The position numbers and the translations under genes are program-made. Source: Otatea glauca (taxonomy: Eukaryota > Streptophyta > Magnoliopsida > Poales > Poaceae). From it: DNA of 64,000 nt. The first letter of the stretch is position 1. The number at the start of each line of letters is the position of its first letter. The notes under the pieces are model-generated. The model was not told the origin of the DNA. It saw only the letters and a program-made list of their open reading frames with translations, and made no database searches. The stretch spans positions 50,856,743 through 50,920,742 of the forward strand of contig CM070723.1 in assembly GCA_036346275.1 (NCBI GenBank). Reading direction: 5' to 3'. This document shows positions 20,368-31,809 of this stretch, in pieces.

Positions 20368-20885
20368 GCCCCGAAACAAGCATATTTATGGAAACCATAA
20401 TTTGGGGTCAAATCAGATTGAGAGGAAATTTTGGCAATAGAACACGAAATTTGGGGAATTAACACCATAGATGAAAAGAGGAGATTTGGTGCGGGATTGA
20501 TGGAGCTTTGAAGTTTCTTTCTTGCTTTAATGGAGGAGGGAAGAGAAGAAGCTTCTGCAGTGCAATTGCTAGAAGAAGCTACAGTGACTTGCTTTCATTT
20601 TTTTAAATATAGAAGGATTTTGAAAAGATAGCACATTAGTTAAAAATTCTAGAAAAATCTCAAAAAACTTTCGATTATTTTGTACTTAATAAAATTATTT
20701 TTAAAAAATTAAATTATAAATTTGCCGAGAGACATGGCGTCATGAGGTCGTGACCAAGAACCTCGCCAAGCGTCGGCAAAAGCCACCGATGACGACCAGT
20801 GGAGCTATTGCGGACTGCGTTCTCCCGACCACACCGCCCCATCTCCGGTTTCCTTTTCCCAAAGACGTAATGTATGGTCCTTTCC

Positions 20886-20945
20886 TTTTCGTGACGTTTG
20901 TTTCCTTTTCCTTGATTCCAAGACGTTTGTTTCCTTTTCCTTGTT
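20886..20945. repeat. Two copies of a 28-bp tandem repeat
   Basis: The string gacgtttgtttccttttcct occurs at about 20893 and again about 28 bp later, followed by tg in both. The surrounding sequence is rich in tttcctt. Confidence 0.5.
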
Positions 20946-21254
20946 GATGCTTTGGAGGTGAGGAAGGTCTTGTGGGCCACAGGATGATTTGAAAAATATG
21001 GAAAAATAAAATGTGCTCGCCACCGGATCCGCAAGGAAAAAAGATAAAAATTAAACAGTGCTCATGCCGTACCGGTTCCATGAGAAAAATTGAAAACAAT
21101 TAAGCAAAGACTCACATCGTTGGTTCCTTAGATAAAAATAAAAAGAAATTCAGCTCTCCGTATACCAAATTAGGCTTTATGGGGCTAGATCCGTAAAAAA
21201 GTCTCGAGAAGGGTCATATTCAGAAAAAAATACGATCACAATGCCAGGACAATA

Positions 21255-21441
21255 AAATATTCAAGTCTTGTTTCCTTGCATGTGGATCCTCCGTGTTTAT
21301 TTCCTTGTTTGATTCACCCTCCTTCCAAATATGTAGTACGTACAATTTTGGCCAGTAAAAAATTCAAGTCTGGTTTCCTTGTATGCGGATTCTCCTTATT
21401 TATTTCCTTGTTTGATTCGCTCTCCGTCCAAATATGTAGGT
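21255..21441. repeat. Direct duplication with 103-bp period
   Basis: The segment tcaagtcttgtttccttg (from 21261) is repeated as tcaagtctggtttccttg (from 21364). The similarity continues through tttatttccttgtttgattc and caaatatgtag. The copies differ at several bases. Confidence 0.6.
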
Positions 21442-21744
21442 GGAGGAGGTCTGTTGTGGGCCACAGGGATGATTAGACACACTAAATAATGGCCATCGGA
21501 TGTGGGTGAGTAAAACCGAGGAAAGATCTGAGACGTTCATTTTGATGAATGCAAGTTTCTGGGGACATTTTGCTGGGTGCACGAACATTGGGCCATCTCT
21601 AATGAGATGCATTATTTAGGGTGGACGTAGGAAAAATTGCTTAGGTGCATTATAAATACACTTTGGTGATAAGCCTGGGCCTGTATTAACATACTAAGGG
21701 TTCATTCTATACATGGTTTGAAAGCTTTACGAGGTTAATTATTA

Positions 21745-22005
21745 CTCCCTCCGGCTCTAAATACATAATATAGTTTTGAATATGAAACCACTAATTTATA
21801 ATAAAATATATTTATACAACCTAATAACATTATAATATTATAAAATTAATTTTTGAGCCAAATCTACTTATATGATTTTTATGTATCCTATTTAAATATT
21901 TAAATATAGTAATAGTTAAAGTTTCGAAAGTTTGATTGCTCTTGTGTCTTAAAAAATATGTATGTATAAAAAAAAAAGGCATGTATATGTTGTTACTGGA
22001 GGGAA
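21745..22005. mobile_element. Stowaway-type MITE, 261 bp
   Basis: The left end ctccctccggctctaaatac and the right end actggaggga form a terminal inverted repeat of the Stowaway CTCCCTCC type. TA dinucleotides flank it at 21743-21744 and 22006-22007. The interior is AT-rich with no ORF. Confidence 0.7.
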
Positions 22006-22255
22006 TAGTTTCTAATACAACAAACAGTGCACTATTTAGAGTTCCGAGGAGGGAGTTTTGGCCATTTGAATGGAGACTGCCTAGCTGCCAATAAGTTACG
22101 CGAAAATGGAACGACTTGGCTTATTCCTCGCCTAGATGAAATTAATTAGTTTTCTATCCTCTTAAGAGTTCTTTGGTTATCCTAAGAGTTATACTCCCTC
22201 CCAAGGAAGTGTTGTATGCGTGCAATCAAATTGTATCAAAGATATTATGTAAAAT

Positions 22256-22450
22256 TGTCACGTCCCGTGGTCGTCTCGAATTGGGTAAAGCCAATTCAAA
22301 TTGCGAGACGAATTCACAGACATAGAGAAATTCACAGAGATAGAGGAAAGCAAGGAAGAAGAAGGAGAAGAAACAGGAGAAGGGGAATTTCATTTCATTT
22401 GATCGAAGCCTTCTTAGACTATACAAGTCTTCCTTTTATACCTCTCTAGC
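22256..22450 (-). mobile_element. Probable LTR fragment (minus strand) with TATA box
   Basis: On the minus strand a TATA box (ggtataaaagg, plus 22433-22443) is followed by a pyrimidine-rich leader and ends in gaccacgggacgtgaca at 22256. TATA plus a ...CA end fits R-U5 of a Copia-type LTR. The U3 start was not found because the neighbouring sequence on the right is of a different kind, so the fragment may be truncated or extend further. Confidence 0.35.
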
Positions 22451-22690
22451 TCGGCATGAAGGCAAATGGGCTGGCCAGCACAGCACATTTGTCCGGCCAT
22501 GCCGGCCTGGAAACTAGACACGGGGTGGTACGGCCTGGCATGCCCATTTGGACCGGGCTTGTGCCGACACGTCTCAAAACAATGTGCCCCGTGCTCATGC
22601 TAGCATGGTCCAACACACCGCATATCACGAGCATAGTGTAGGGGCAAGGCAAGCTGTAGGGGCCTGCGCCATGCCCACGCCACGTCGCTT
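22451..22690. mobile_element. hAT-MITE-like GC-rich segment
   Basis: The sequence is composed of ggccggcatgg, gggctggccagcac and cgggcttgtgccgacacg phrases like those of hAT-derived MITEs in grasses. Neither terminal inverted repeats nor target duplications were found, so the assignment rests on sequence style only. Confidence 0.3.
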
Positions 22691-23560
22691 TGGAGTGGGA
22701 AGGGAAAGGGGAAGGTGGAAGGTCGGCCAAGGCGGGGAAGGCGGAGGGGACGGCAGATGGGAAGGCCAGGGCTGGGAAGGTGTAGTGCGTACCTGGCGGA
22801 GGGGAAGACCACTGACGTGCCCGCGATGCCGTGTGAGCACTACATGCGCAAGGTCACCAGCGACACGCTCAGCTGCTCACTGCACGCCCCATGGTCTCCC
22901 CGCACCAGTTGGATGTGCGCTAGTGGAGGAGGCGACCGAAGGCTGAGGGGAATACCACGAAGGAGGTGGAGGTGGGAGAGGCAGGAGGGGTAGGCGGAGG
23001 TGGGATGGGAAGGCTATGTTGGAGGGAGATCTAAGGGGGCTAGAGGGGGAGACGGAGGGGTAGGGGTCAGGGATGCAGGAGGGGAGGTTGGAGGGGACCG
23101 AAGGGGAGGCGGGAGGGGAGGGCACGGGAGGTGGACCGGGAGGCGATGGGGGTGGGGAGGCGGGAGGGGCACCGAGAGGGGAGGCCGAAGGTGGTGGGAG
23201 AGACGGGAGGGGGAGGGAGGCTGGAGGGGGCCGGAGGGGAGGCAGAGGCCGTGGGGGTGGGGGAGGCGGGAGGGGCACCTAGAGGGGTGGCCGAAGGTGG
23301 TGGGAGAGGCGGGAGGGGGAGGGAGGCTGGAGGGGGCCGAAGGGGAGGCAGAGGCTGTGGGGGTGGGGGAGGCGGGAGGGGACTAGGAGGGCGAGGTTGG
23401 AGGTTGTAGGGGGAGGTGGGAGGGAGGCCATGGGGTTGGCCCGAGAGAGAGAGTTTGGGGAAGATTCGGGAGAAAGAGAGAGATTGGGGGTCAAAAAGAA
23501 GAAAAGGAAAGAAAGGACGAAAAGAAAAGAAAAGAGAAAAAAAGGTGGAGTCGGATTTTC
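22691..23560. repeat. Purine-rich, G-rich tract with a 106-bp tandem repeat
   Basis: About 870 bp of the plus strand consist almost only of G and A with scattered C and T, built of gggagg, ggaggggg and gcgggagggg. A 106-bp unit is repeated: gcgggaggggcac begins near 23160 and 23266, with a third partial start near 23372. Proline-rich minus-strand ORFs (22877-23591) follow from this composition and are not taken as genes. Confidence 0.7.
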
Positions 23561-23629
23561 GACGATGTACCTGATTTCTATTCGTATGCAATCAAGGAGT
23601 TACCCATAGTTAATTTATGCATTCTTAAC

Positions 23630-23840
23630 GCTCATGGTTGAGAGAGCAAGAGAGATTGAGATAGAGAGAGCGACAGGCAAGAGTGTGAGAGTTGAGAGAG
23701 ACCTGCGAGAGAGAGCTAAGGAAGATTGAGAGAGAGCGACGGGTGAGAGAGAGAGAGAGCTGAGAGAGATTGAGAGATACGGAAGAGAGAGCAACGAGCA
23801 AATACCAAGAGAGACAGCGAGAGAAAGATCAACAGGCAAG
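23630..23840. repeat. GA-rich microsatellite-like stretch
   Basis: The plus strand is a run of gagagag, gagattgaga and gagcgac variants over about 210 bp. Together with the preceding tract it makes about 1.1 kb of purine-biased plus strand. Confidence 0.7.
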
Positions 23841-24068
23841 TAATAGGCAAGTGAACATCATTAGCCACTTTCCTAGTCCCATTGCACGTTTGCACACACC
23901 TTACCCAGCACTTAATCTGTAGTTATCAAAGCATCGTGCTGAAAGCAGAAATGCGGAAGCTATAAGACAATTTAGAACAATTTGATTCAACCGAAAAAAC
24001 AACCTTTATATGTGCAAAAGGACAAATCATCCTTTATATGTGCAAAAGCACAAACCCACATTGAGACA

Positions 24069-24657
24069 TGTTAACAATATCTTGCTTATCAATTTTTCTC
24101 TCTTCTCTTTCTTCTTAAACATTATAGTTTCCTCAATGGTCAGAGAACTTTCCTATTCCTTTTTTCTTTGATGTGTGTACTATTCTTTCTTTCTCTTTTG
24201 TGTTTTGTTCTTTCCTATGCATTGTACAGGAGGAGGCTTCTTTTATAGCCAAGGGGAGAAGTCAGAGGAGTTTAGTTTCCATGCGCACTAAGGCAGTAAC
24301 AGTGCCAAGAAGAGTTACTAATTAAAAGCAAGAAGTTTCAGCACTTAAAACAAGCAGTTTCAGCACTTAAAACTTGACTATAACTCAGCACTTTAATACA
24401 TATAGCCAACAATTCATCACTTATTCTAATTGTAGCAATACATGAATGGAAACTGATGCTTAGAAGTAATTCCTCCTATAATAGTATGCTTAATAACACT
24501 AATTATTACACAATTAAATATTTGGAAGGGAGAGGAGAGGGATTTTAAACCCCATGATTCTTAATCTTTTAGTCTAGCAACCATCACACTTAAACCTTTT
24601 TATATAAGAACCATTCTGTATTTTACATGGGCCATATTATGTTAAAATAATTTAACA
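24069..24657 (-). mobile_element. 3' LTR of a decayed Copia element (minus strand), 589 bp
   Basis: On the minus strand it starts tgttaaattatttt at 24657, directly after a polypurine tract, and ends ...attgttaaca at 24069, so the termini are TGTTAA..TTAACA. A TATA box (ctataaaa on minus, plus 24241-24248) lies about 410 bp from its start, leaving an R-U5 of about 175 bp. Its U3-R-U5 proportions are normal for a plant Copia LTR. Confidence 0.7.
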
Positions 24658-24672
24658 ATCTTCCACTTGGCC
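24658..24672 (-). other. Polypurine tract of the minus-strand Copia
   Basis: On the minus strand ggccaagtggaagat precedes the LTR start tgttaa. The phrase aagtgg.agattgtt is the usual plus-strand primer context in plant Copia elements. Confidence 0.65.
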
Positions 24673-24984
24673 CTTGTAAAAACTTGACGATTCGATAAAC
24701 TTTTATATGTACACCTTTCATCCAATCTATAAAGTCATTGCTAAATTGAATTGTGGCGACAAAATCATGGCGGTCACAAGTCATACAGCGACATGATCTC
24801 TTCCATGTATCACACTCGACATAATCCAAACTACCTTTAATGGGAAACTTTCATTGTTATCCATCACTACCATAATTGTATACACGATAATATGGATAAC
24901 CAGTAAAACAATACTTTTATTGAATCCATAAGTTTATAAAAAGCACGAGCAACTCAAAGTCATGTATATATATACTCATCATGC

Positions 24985-25676
24985 TAACAGGGATTTATCT
25001 GTAATGCCCATCCTCTCAACATGGCACTAAAAGTCTTGGGCGACAGTCCCTTAGTTAGCAGATCTGCTATCATCAGATCTGTACCAATATGTTCGATTGA
25101 TACCTTTTGCATTTGCATTTATTCTTTTACCGTTAAGTACTTCAAATCCATATGTTTTGCTCCTTTCGTGTACTTGTCATTTTTAGAGAAAAAGACTATA
25201 GCGAAATTGTCACAATAAATCATTAAGGGCTTTTCAATATTATCAACAATATGAAGGCCAAACAAAAAAAATTCTGCAGCCACAATGATTGAATAGCAGC
25301 CTTAAAGCATGCCATAAATTCAGCCTCTATAGTGGAAGTAGCAATAACATATTGCTTTTCACTCTTTCATGAAATTGCTCTTCCAGCCGAAAGGAACAAT
25401 AGCCGAATGTAGACTTCCTTGAGTCCACACATCCGACATAATCTGAATCTGAGTAGCCAATCATCTCAAGATGGCTCAATCTCTTGTATGTGAGCATATG
25501 ATCCTTGGTACCTTGTAAATACCGAAGAACCTTCTTCGCAGCTTTCCAATGATCCATTCCAGGATTACTTTGATACCAACCAAGCATTCTAATAGCAAAG
25601 CTGATATCTGGTCGAGCACATGTCGAAGCATACATTAAGCTCCCAACAGCTGATGCGTATGGAATAGATTCCATCC
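24985..25676 (-). pseudogene. Copia polyprotein fragment: RNase H region
   Basis: Minus-strand frames give the end of reverse transcriptase and the RNase H domain: SIPYASAVGSLMYA and RPDISFAIRMLGWYQ (about 25590-25670), then YSDSDYVGCVDSRKSTFGY (about 25390-25450). After a frameshift near 25350 come IATSTIEAEFMA-like and LTKGLSPKTF segments (near 25060). This order is diagnostic for Ty1/Copia. Stops and frameshifts make it non-functional. Its 5' continuation lies beyond the solo LTR at 25682-27320. Confidence 0.85.
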
Positions 25677-25681
25677 CCTTC

Positions 25682-27320
25682 TGAAGGATCGAGATGGAGA
25701 ACAGAGGGGGGGGTGAATGGTCGCAAATAAATTTTCCCCCAAATACTCCAACAAAAACCTTAACAAGATCGCTCAAAGGAAATCGTGAAAAACCCGAAAA
25801 ACTAGACAACTATGTGTACCCCTAGCTTTCCTGGATAAGTACCATAAAATATGTGGGGATTTTTGAGTCACAATCCTGGTTGTCTAGTGTCCAAGATAAA
25901 GAGGAATCAATCCAACTCTTTCTTTTAGAAAGGACATCAATTCAAATAACAAAAGTCACTTTCAAAAAAGCAAAAGCGGAATTTCCAGAAATTGTCCACA
26001 ATTTGAACAGGAGGTTGGTGGGTTTATGCAGCTTAAAATTTTTTTAGAATTTTTCTCCCTATGATTAGCAGAGTCGTGAAGAACTCTACCAAATTTATCC
26101 TCAAAAAGCCTTACAGAAAAAACAGGAAAAATCGAAGAACACAGTCAGTCAAGAACTTCGAGCAGAAAGTTTGGGGCTCGGTTTTCACCTCATGGCGCCC
26201 AAACGGTGCAACAAGTGAACTCCAAAACTTTCTGCAAGTGGATATCAGAGTACCGCACCTCCTACAATAATAATCACTTAAAAATGATTTTTATATATTT
26301 TTATAAAAATCAAATACTAAATACTGTGCAAAGAACAAGTTCTGAACAAAGTTGGAACTTGAAAGAAAAGATGTTCTCTACTCAATCCAAGAGTGCAAAA
26401 GAGATGTAAAACCATATGAACACACTCAAAACATCCAATATTAATAGCATTTAGAAGGAGGGGAGGCAAATTCAAATTGCGTGAAAGTAAATTGCGAGAA
26501 TGTAATTGCGGGAAAGTAAATACTGAATTTAAATTGCGTAAAGTAAAGACATAAAGTAAATACGCAAAATAAATTCAGAGTTGGATGGATAAAACTTTAA
26601 TTTCTGGAAGGAGAGGTTACAAAGCCTCACTTTCATGTGGGCAAAGCTCAAAGGAGCATTCAAAAACCTCAAAACCTTCAAGGGGAGGAGGCTACCCCTC
26701 CACCCCTATTTATACTACTCTTGGGTCACCTACCATCCTTGGATGAGTCCCTCAACCCTAGAGCACTCATCTAAGGGCTAGGATTAACCCACACACACAG
26801 CCATGCAAGGGCTAACCCAAAACCCACACACATACCGGGTTTTCTTGCATGGTTTTCAAAGCATACTACCTAGACCCGCTAACCTATCAACTAGACCTCA
26901 ATCCGACGGCCCTCATTGATCCACGTGGCATCTAGCTAGCATCATCTCCTTTCCTTGTCTTCTTGACTTGCCCGGACTCCGTCTCCAATCATCTTCCGGC
27001 GATCTCCCAACCGTTTGGACCTCCGATGCTCCTCGCCTAGTCCCGGTCATCCTCCGCCTCACCATGACCTAGCACCTTCGCCCTGCAACCATCAAAGACA
27101 AGGAAACTCCTCACATAGTAATGCCTACAAAGATGTGCAATAAAATATCCAACTCATCACTACCGCGCCCATACGGCCGGTACTGCCAATCCTGGCAGAG
27201 ACAACTCAAATTGCTTCATTTTGAAAATCAATCCAAATCAAACTCAAACTTGAGCACACCTTGCTCAAATAAAGTCAAATACTCATCACAAACATGGATG
27301 GACCTCCACATGGTCCTTCA
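25682..27320 (-). mobile_element. Solo LTR (1639 bp) inserted in the Copia polyprotein
   Basis: On the minus strand it starts tgaaggaccatgtgg and ends gatccttca, with inverted termini. It is flanked by a perfect 5-bp duplication ccttc (25677-25681 and 27321-27325). The minus strand has a TATA box (tataaata, plus about 26708-26716) and the familiar ccattcacccccc near its end. Its start and end match the LTR at 39406-41603, so both belong to one Copia family. Removing it and one duplication copy would make the flanking Copia frame continuous across the site. Confidence 0.9.
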
Positions 27321-27325
27321 CCTTC

Positions 27326-28219
27326 CGTTCCAAATCAATTTTTGGACATTTCATTCACTAAACTTGTCATCTTTCTAAATTGGAACAATTCCCGCGGAGC
27401 AATTTTCCATTCTAAATCTCTCTAATATTTTGTTAATGTAACCTTTCTGAGACAGTCCCAAAAATCCATGATTTCTATCACGGAATATTTCTATTCAAAT
27501 CACATAGGATGTCTCACTCATATCCTTCATTTCAAAATTATTGGAGAGAAATTTTCTTTACATCATGCAACAAAGTTTTATCATTAGTAGCAAGAAGAAT
27601 ATCGTCAACATATAGGACCAAAATAATAAACTTGCTCCCACTGACCTTCATATAGATACACCAATCAATGATATTCTCTACAAAACCATATTTCGAAATG
27701 GTATCATTGAACTTTATATATCGTTGTCGGGAAGCTTGTTTCAGTCCATATATTGACTTCTTTAATTTACACACCAAATTTTCTTTCCCTGGAACCAAGA
27801 ATCCTTCAAGTTGGTTCTTAGATACTTCTTCATCCAAATCACCATTCAGACAAGCGGTCTTCACATCCATTTGGTGAAGATCCAAATCATAATGTGCCAC
27901 TAGAGCCAAAATGAGAGGAGGTCTCCTTGTAGCCAATACCTTCTTTTTGAGCGTAACCTTTGACGACAAATCTAGCCTTATACTTTCAATGTTGTCTTTT
28001 GAGTCGCGTTTGGTCTTAAAGAACTATTTACACCCGACTTGTTTTTGAACTTTGCGGTAACTCGACTAGTTCCCAAACTTTATTGTCATTCATTGATTTC
28101 AACTCTTCTTTCATGACATCAAACCACTTTTCAGAATTATCACATTCCATGGCTTTCTTAAATGAGACTGGGTCATTTTCGATACTCAAGTCACATTCAT
28201 ATTCAAGTGAATAAACCAC
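27326..28219 (-). pseudogene. Copia polyprotein fragment: reverse transcriptase
   Basis: Minus-strand frames contain the start of the RVT_2 domain (EELKSMNDNKVWELVELP, about 28040-28110), QMDVKTACLNGDL (about 27850), SIYGLKQASR (about 27740) and the catalytic YVDDILLA (about 27610), followed by GYINKILERF-like sequence toward 27400. The usual F of KTAFLNG is C, and frameshifts separate the blocks at about 27970-28030. It is the upstream part of the element whose RNase H lies at 24985-25676. Confidence 0.85.
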
Positions 28220-28261
28220 ATAATCATCTGAAATGGCTAGTATTTTATTCCATACAGGCCT

Positions 28262-28624
28262 TCAAAATATCCTTTCATGTGGAATTTCCTTTTTAGTCGT
28301 GACTTGTACATTAGTTGCTGGTTTAATAGTTGTATTTTCTACAGTGTTGTGTAACGGTGATACAACAATGCTAGGAGTAGAGTTGGACTGAATTTCTTTG
28401 ATATCTTCATTTCGTGGATCACCACACCAACTGATTTCACCATTCTCAATGAACCGAACATTTTCAGACTTAACTATTCTTGTACTATGGTTAGGATAGT
28501 AAAATCTATACCCTTTTGATTTTTCAGGATAGCCGATGAAGTAACCACTAATGGTATTTTCATCGAGCTTATTTTCATATGAATTGTATATTCTTACTTC
28601 TGATGGGTAGCCCCAAACATGCAA
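28262..28624 (-). pseudogene. Copia polyprotein fragment: integrase C-terminal region
   Basis: The 120-codon minus-strand frame begins HVWGYPSEVRIYN and continues SGYFIGYPEKSKGYRFY, the conserved block after the integrase core in plant Copia elements, then an acidic linker toward reverse transcriptase. The core with the DDE residues, protease and gag are absent: at about 28625 the sequence changes to transposon-type palindromic repeats, so the 5' half is missing or displaced. Confidence 0.85.
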
Positions 28625-28760
28625 GTGCCTCTAAAGAACTGATAGAGATGACGTACTCATCTCTATTGCTTTTTACAAAGAGCCGATAGAGATGACCCCC
28701 TTATCTCTATCGTTTTCTTCTCAGAACCGATAGATATGAGGGGGTGTGCTGTTTTCCAAT
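28625..28760. repeat. Inverted-repeat units of CACTA subterminal type (gatagagatga)
   Basis: Three palindromic pairs of the form gatagagatga..catctctatc occur in 120 bp. The same motif family fills 30410-31230, which suggests the left subterminal region of one CACTA-like element whose first bases are degraded. Confidence 0.5.
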
Positions 28761-30409
28761 TCACCCTCTAATCAGGACATATTTCACATAGTATGCACAT
28801 ATCACATTCACACAGCATAAATTACACACATTACGCACATATCACATTCACAGAACACGAGCACTTTATTACAACACATCACATTCGTTCACAAAACAGA
28901 ACTCAAACATGCTTAACAGTCAGTACACATGCAATCGCATTCACATATGTAATATTGTTCACATATGGACTAGTAGGAGCTTTCATTATCTCTAAACTTA
29001 CCATCCTCCGAGATAACTTCCATCCAGTACCACTGGCATAAGTGGTCTCGTAACTTGTTGAGTGCAGATACATCATGCTGAGATTAAAAATAAAAGTAAT
29101 ATGCCATAAATAAACACATGTAATATGCTGAAAGTACAAGATGCAAACTGTTCAAAAGCTTGTATCAAACCACATACATGAACAACAAAATAATTTTCAA
29201 GTTTGCAGCATAGCTCTGCTAATGCAACAGAGAGTCGGAAGCTTGTATCAAACCACCTAGTCATCTCTTTTGAATCTTTGTCTAGGTTTTCATGGATATA
29301 TGCTATTCATGTTAAATCTTTCAGTTGAAGAAGCAAAAGTGAATTGACTAATGAGTTATCTGAATAGTTGATATTATTGATCATCACCATTTTTATGCTT
29401 GTGTAATCAGTACTGCCACTTTCCAAAAATCATCTCACTGGTTGCGGTATTGAGACTGTGATTTCTCTCTAAATAGTCAACTCCCGCAAATGTTTTGGCA
29501 AATATAGCAGTCTGGATAGCCATAATTTTGTGTCATCAACCTAGTTATATACATATGTGGTTGCAGTGGCAATGATAACTTCTTGATTCTTAGTTTTGTA
29601 GGTTTGTCTCTTGAATTAGATTTGTTGTTAAAATGGATCAATATTCAGTGTCATGAATGACTCCATGACAACTCAGGCTCCTTTGTATCTCTATGTTTTT
29701 TCATTAACAGACAAACATTAATATGCAGTCAAACACAAACTCCACTGCTTACTGTTCCTTCCTGTTATGTTATTCCTTGTTCTCTAGTTATGGTTCAAGA
29801 TGCAAACTGTTTATGGTAGCCAATAGCTTTTAACATGTGCACTTTTGGAAATGAGGAAATTCATGTCCCGTAGGTAATACTAGTCCGCCCTTTTGGAATA
29901 TGGCAATGCTTAGCATCCAGAAAAACTTGCAAACAAGCATGACTAGAAATCAAATGGGCTAGATTGCATTACCAGGCAACGGAATCAAATGGGCTCGGTA
30001 CAAGGATGTCGGCGGTGGGACTAGCTTGGGTTGATGGGTAAGCGGGGGCATCGGCGTCGAGGATTCCTGGGGTCGGCGGGGAAGCGGGGGCGCCGGAGTT
30101 GAGGCTTGATAGGGTGGACGGGGAAGCGGTGGGTGGAGCCATTGGTTAGGGAAGTCGTCGATGGGGGGAGCTCGAGCTGCCGGTAAGGGGAGCTCGAGTT
30201 GCCGGTAAAGGGAGCTCGAATAGCCGCTGGGTGACGCCGCCGGTGAGGAGATGCGCGCTGCAGGAGCTCGTGGGCGACCGGTGGGTGGAGCCGCCGGTGA
30301 GGAGATGCGCACAATGGTGGCGGCGAGAGCTAGGGTTAGGAGAGGCCGGGGCTGCGCTCAGGAATAAAATGCGTCTTGGCGGCTGCGGAGGTAACCAAGG
30401 CTTTTAATG
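28761..30409. other. Interior between palindromic arrays, no gene assigned
   Basis: A cacatatcacattcaca-type short repeat lies at 28790-28860. A minus-strand frame near 28960-29080 reads LNKLRDHLCQWYW, which looks coding but has no family. At 29950-30360 a GC-rich minus-strand segment encodes only a Pro/Ser/Ala-rich frame after a taaccctagc phrase, like the 5' exon of a non-autonomous transposon. No complete gene is supported. Confidence 0.35.
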
Positions 30410-31230
30410 TGTAAGAAAGACAAACACTATCTGTTTTTAATGTGTACCGACACTGCTTACCAAAATCTCAATCGGTTTTTGTTGAAAACCGACACTAATG
30501 ACTTAACATCTCTATCGGTTATACTACAAAAACCGACACTAATTCTTTACTATCTCTATCGGTTTTATAAAGAAAATTGACACTGATGATGATATATCTC
30601 TATCGGTTTTATGGAAAAACCGACACTAATGAATTAACATCTCTATCGGTTATACTAAAAAACCGACACTAATGCTTTACTATCTCTATCAGTTTTATAA
30701 TAAAAAACCAACACTGATGATGATATATCTCTATCGGTTTTATGAAAAAACCGATACTAATGACTTAACATCTCTATTGGTTATACTAAAAAAACAGACA
30801 TTGATGCTTTACTATCTCTATCGGTTTTATAATAAAAAACGACACTGATAATGATATATCTCTATCAGTTTTATAATAAAAACCAACACTGATGATGATA
30901 TATCTCTATCGCTTTTATGAAAAAACCGACACTGATGACTTAACATCTCTATCGGTTATATTGAAAAACTGACACTGATACTTGAGGCTTAACTAGAGAA
31001 GCACGCTGACCTGCAACATCAACACTATCGGTTTCAGTAAAAAAACCGACACTAGTAATGAGATATCTCAATCGGTTTTCCCAAAGAAACCGACACTGAT
31101 GGTTAGATGTCTCTCAGTTTTAGTAAAAAAAAACCGATACAAATAATTGTATATTTCTATCGGTTTTATGTGAAACCGATATAGATGATGTACTTTTCAC
31201 AATCGTTTTTTGTTGAACCGACACAGATAA
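30410..31230. repeat. Array of about twenty imperfect palindromes (ctctatcggtttt / aaaaccgacactgat)
   Basis: Units of about 40-45 bp alternate atctctatcggtttta with aaaaaaccgacactgatg, so each unit can fold on itself through the tcggttttt/aaaaaccga core. Dense, short, direction-alternating motifs of this kind are typical of the subterminal regions of plant CACTA (En/Spm) transposons, where they bind the element's own protein. No transposase ORF is present. Confidence 0.65.
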
Positions 31231-31809
31231 GCACATGACAAATTACCTGAACCATGAATTTTGAATTTTTAGTCCTATTTGATCAAAGAGACAAAATGCC
31301 ATAACTTTTACAAATATAGTTGGAATTATTTAAAATTTTGCAAAAATATACTTTGGTATACTAAAAATATTTTCTCAAAATAATTTTTGAAAAAATAGTC
31401 AGCACTGAAAAGATATACCAGATTAACTTGAGAGCACTACAAATTAAGATAATTAAATACATGTGTGCTTGTCAAACAAAGGGTGTGAAATCTGATGGGA
31501 TATGCACAATACCAGTGCAACCTAAACTTTTTTTGCGACATATTGAAATTTCATAGTGTAAAATTGAAGGGGTTTGAAGGAATTCTCATAGTTTGAAGAA
31601 AACCACAAATTCTGCAAAATGAGGGGAAATCTACTCAAGCTAAGCTTCAAATATACCGTCTTAACACCTACCCTGGAGGATTTCAATTTTACTCACCCAA
31701 CTATTGCTTCCAACAACAGAATATGAGCTGTTTTTTCGGGTGACGACGGAGAAATCTTCACTAGAACAACAATAGAGGAGAGTTCAGCCCGAGTAGTATA
31801 AATAACCTA
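31231..31809. other. AT-rich spacer, nothing recognised
   Basis: No ORF or repeat could be supported. The string gcactacaa at about 31436-31444 resembles a CACTA terminus but is not followed by subterminal repeats. Confidence 0.4.

Noticed and set aside
22877..23591. Proline-rich minus-strand ORFs of 133 and 174 codons
   Set aside because: They come from the G-rich tract and its 106-bp repeat and have no independent coding evidence.
30410..31230. Possible CRISPR-like array of palindromic repeats
   Set aside because: The units are imperfect, alternate in orientation and match transposon subterminal repeats of a plant genome.
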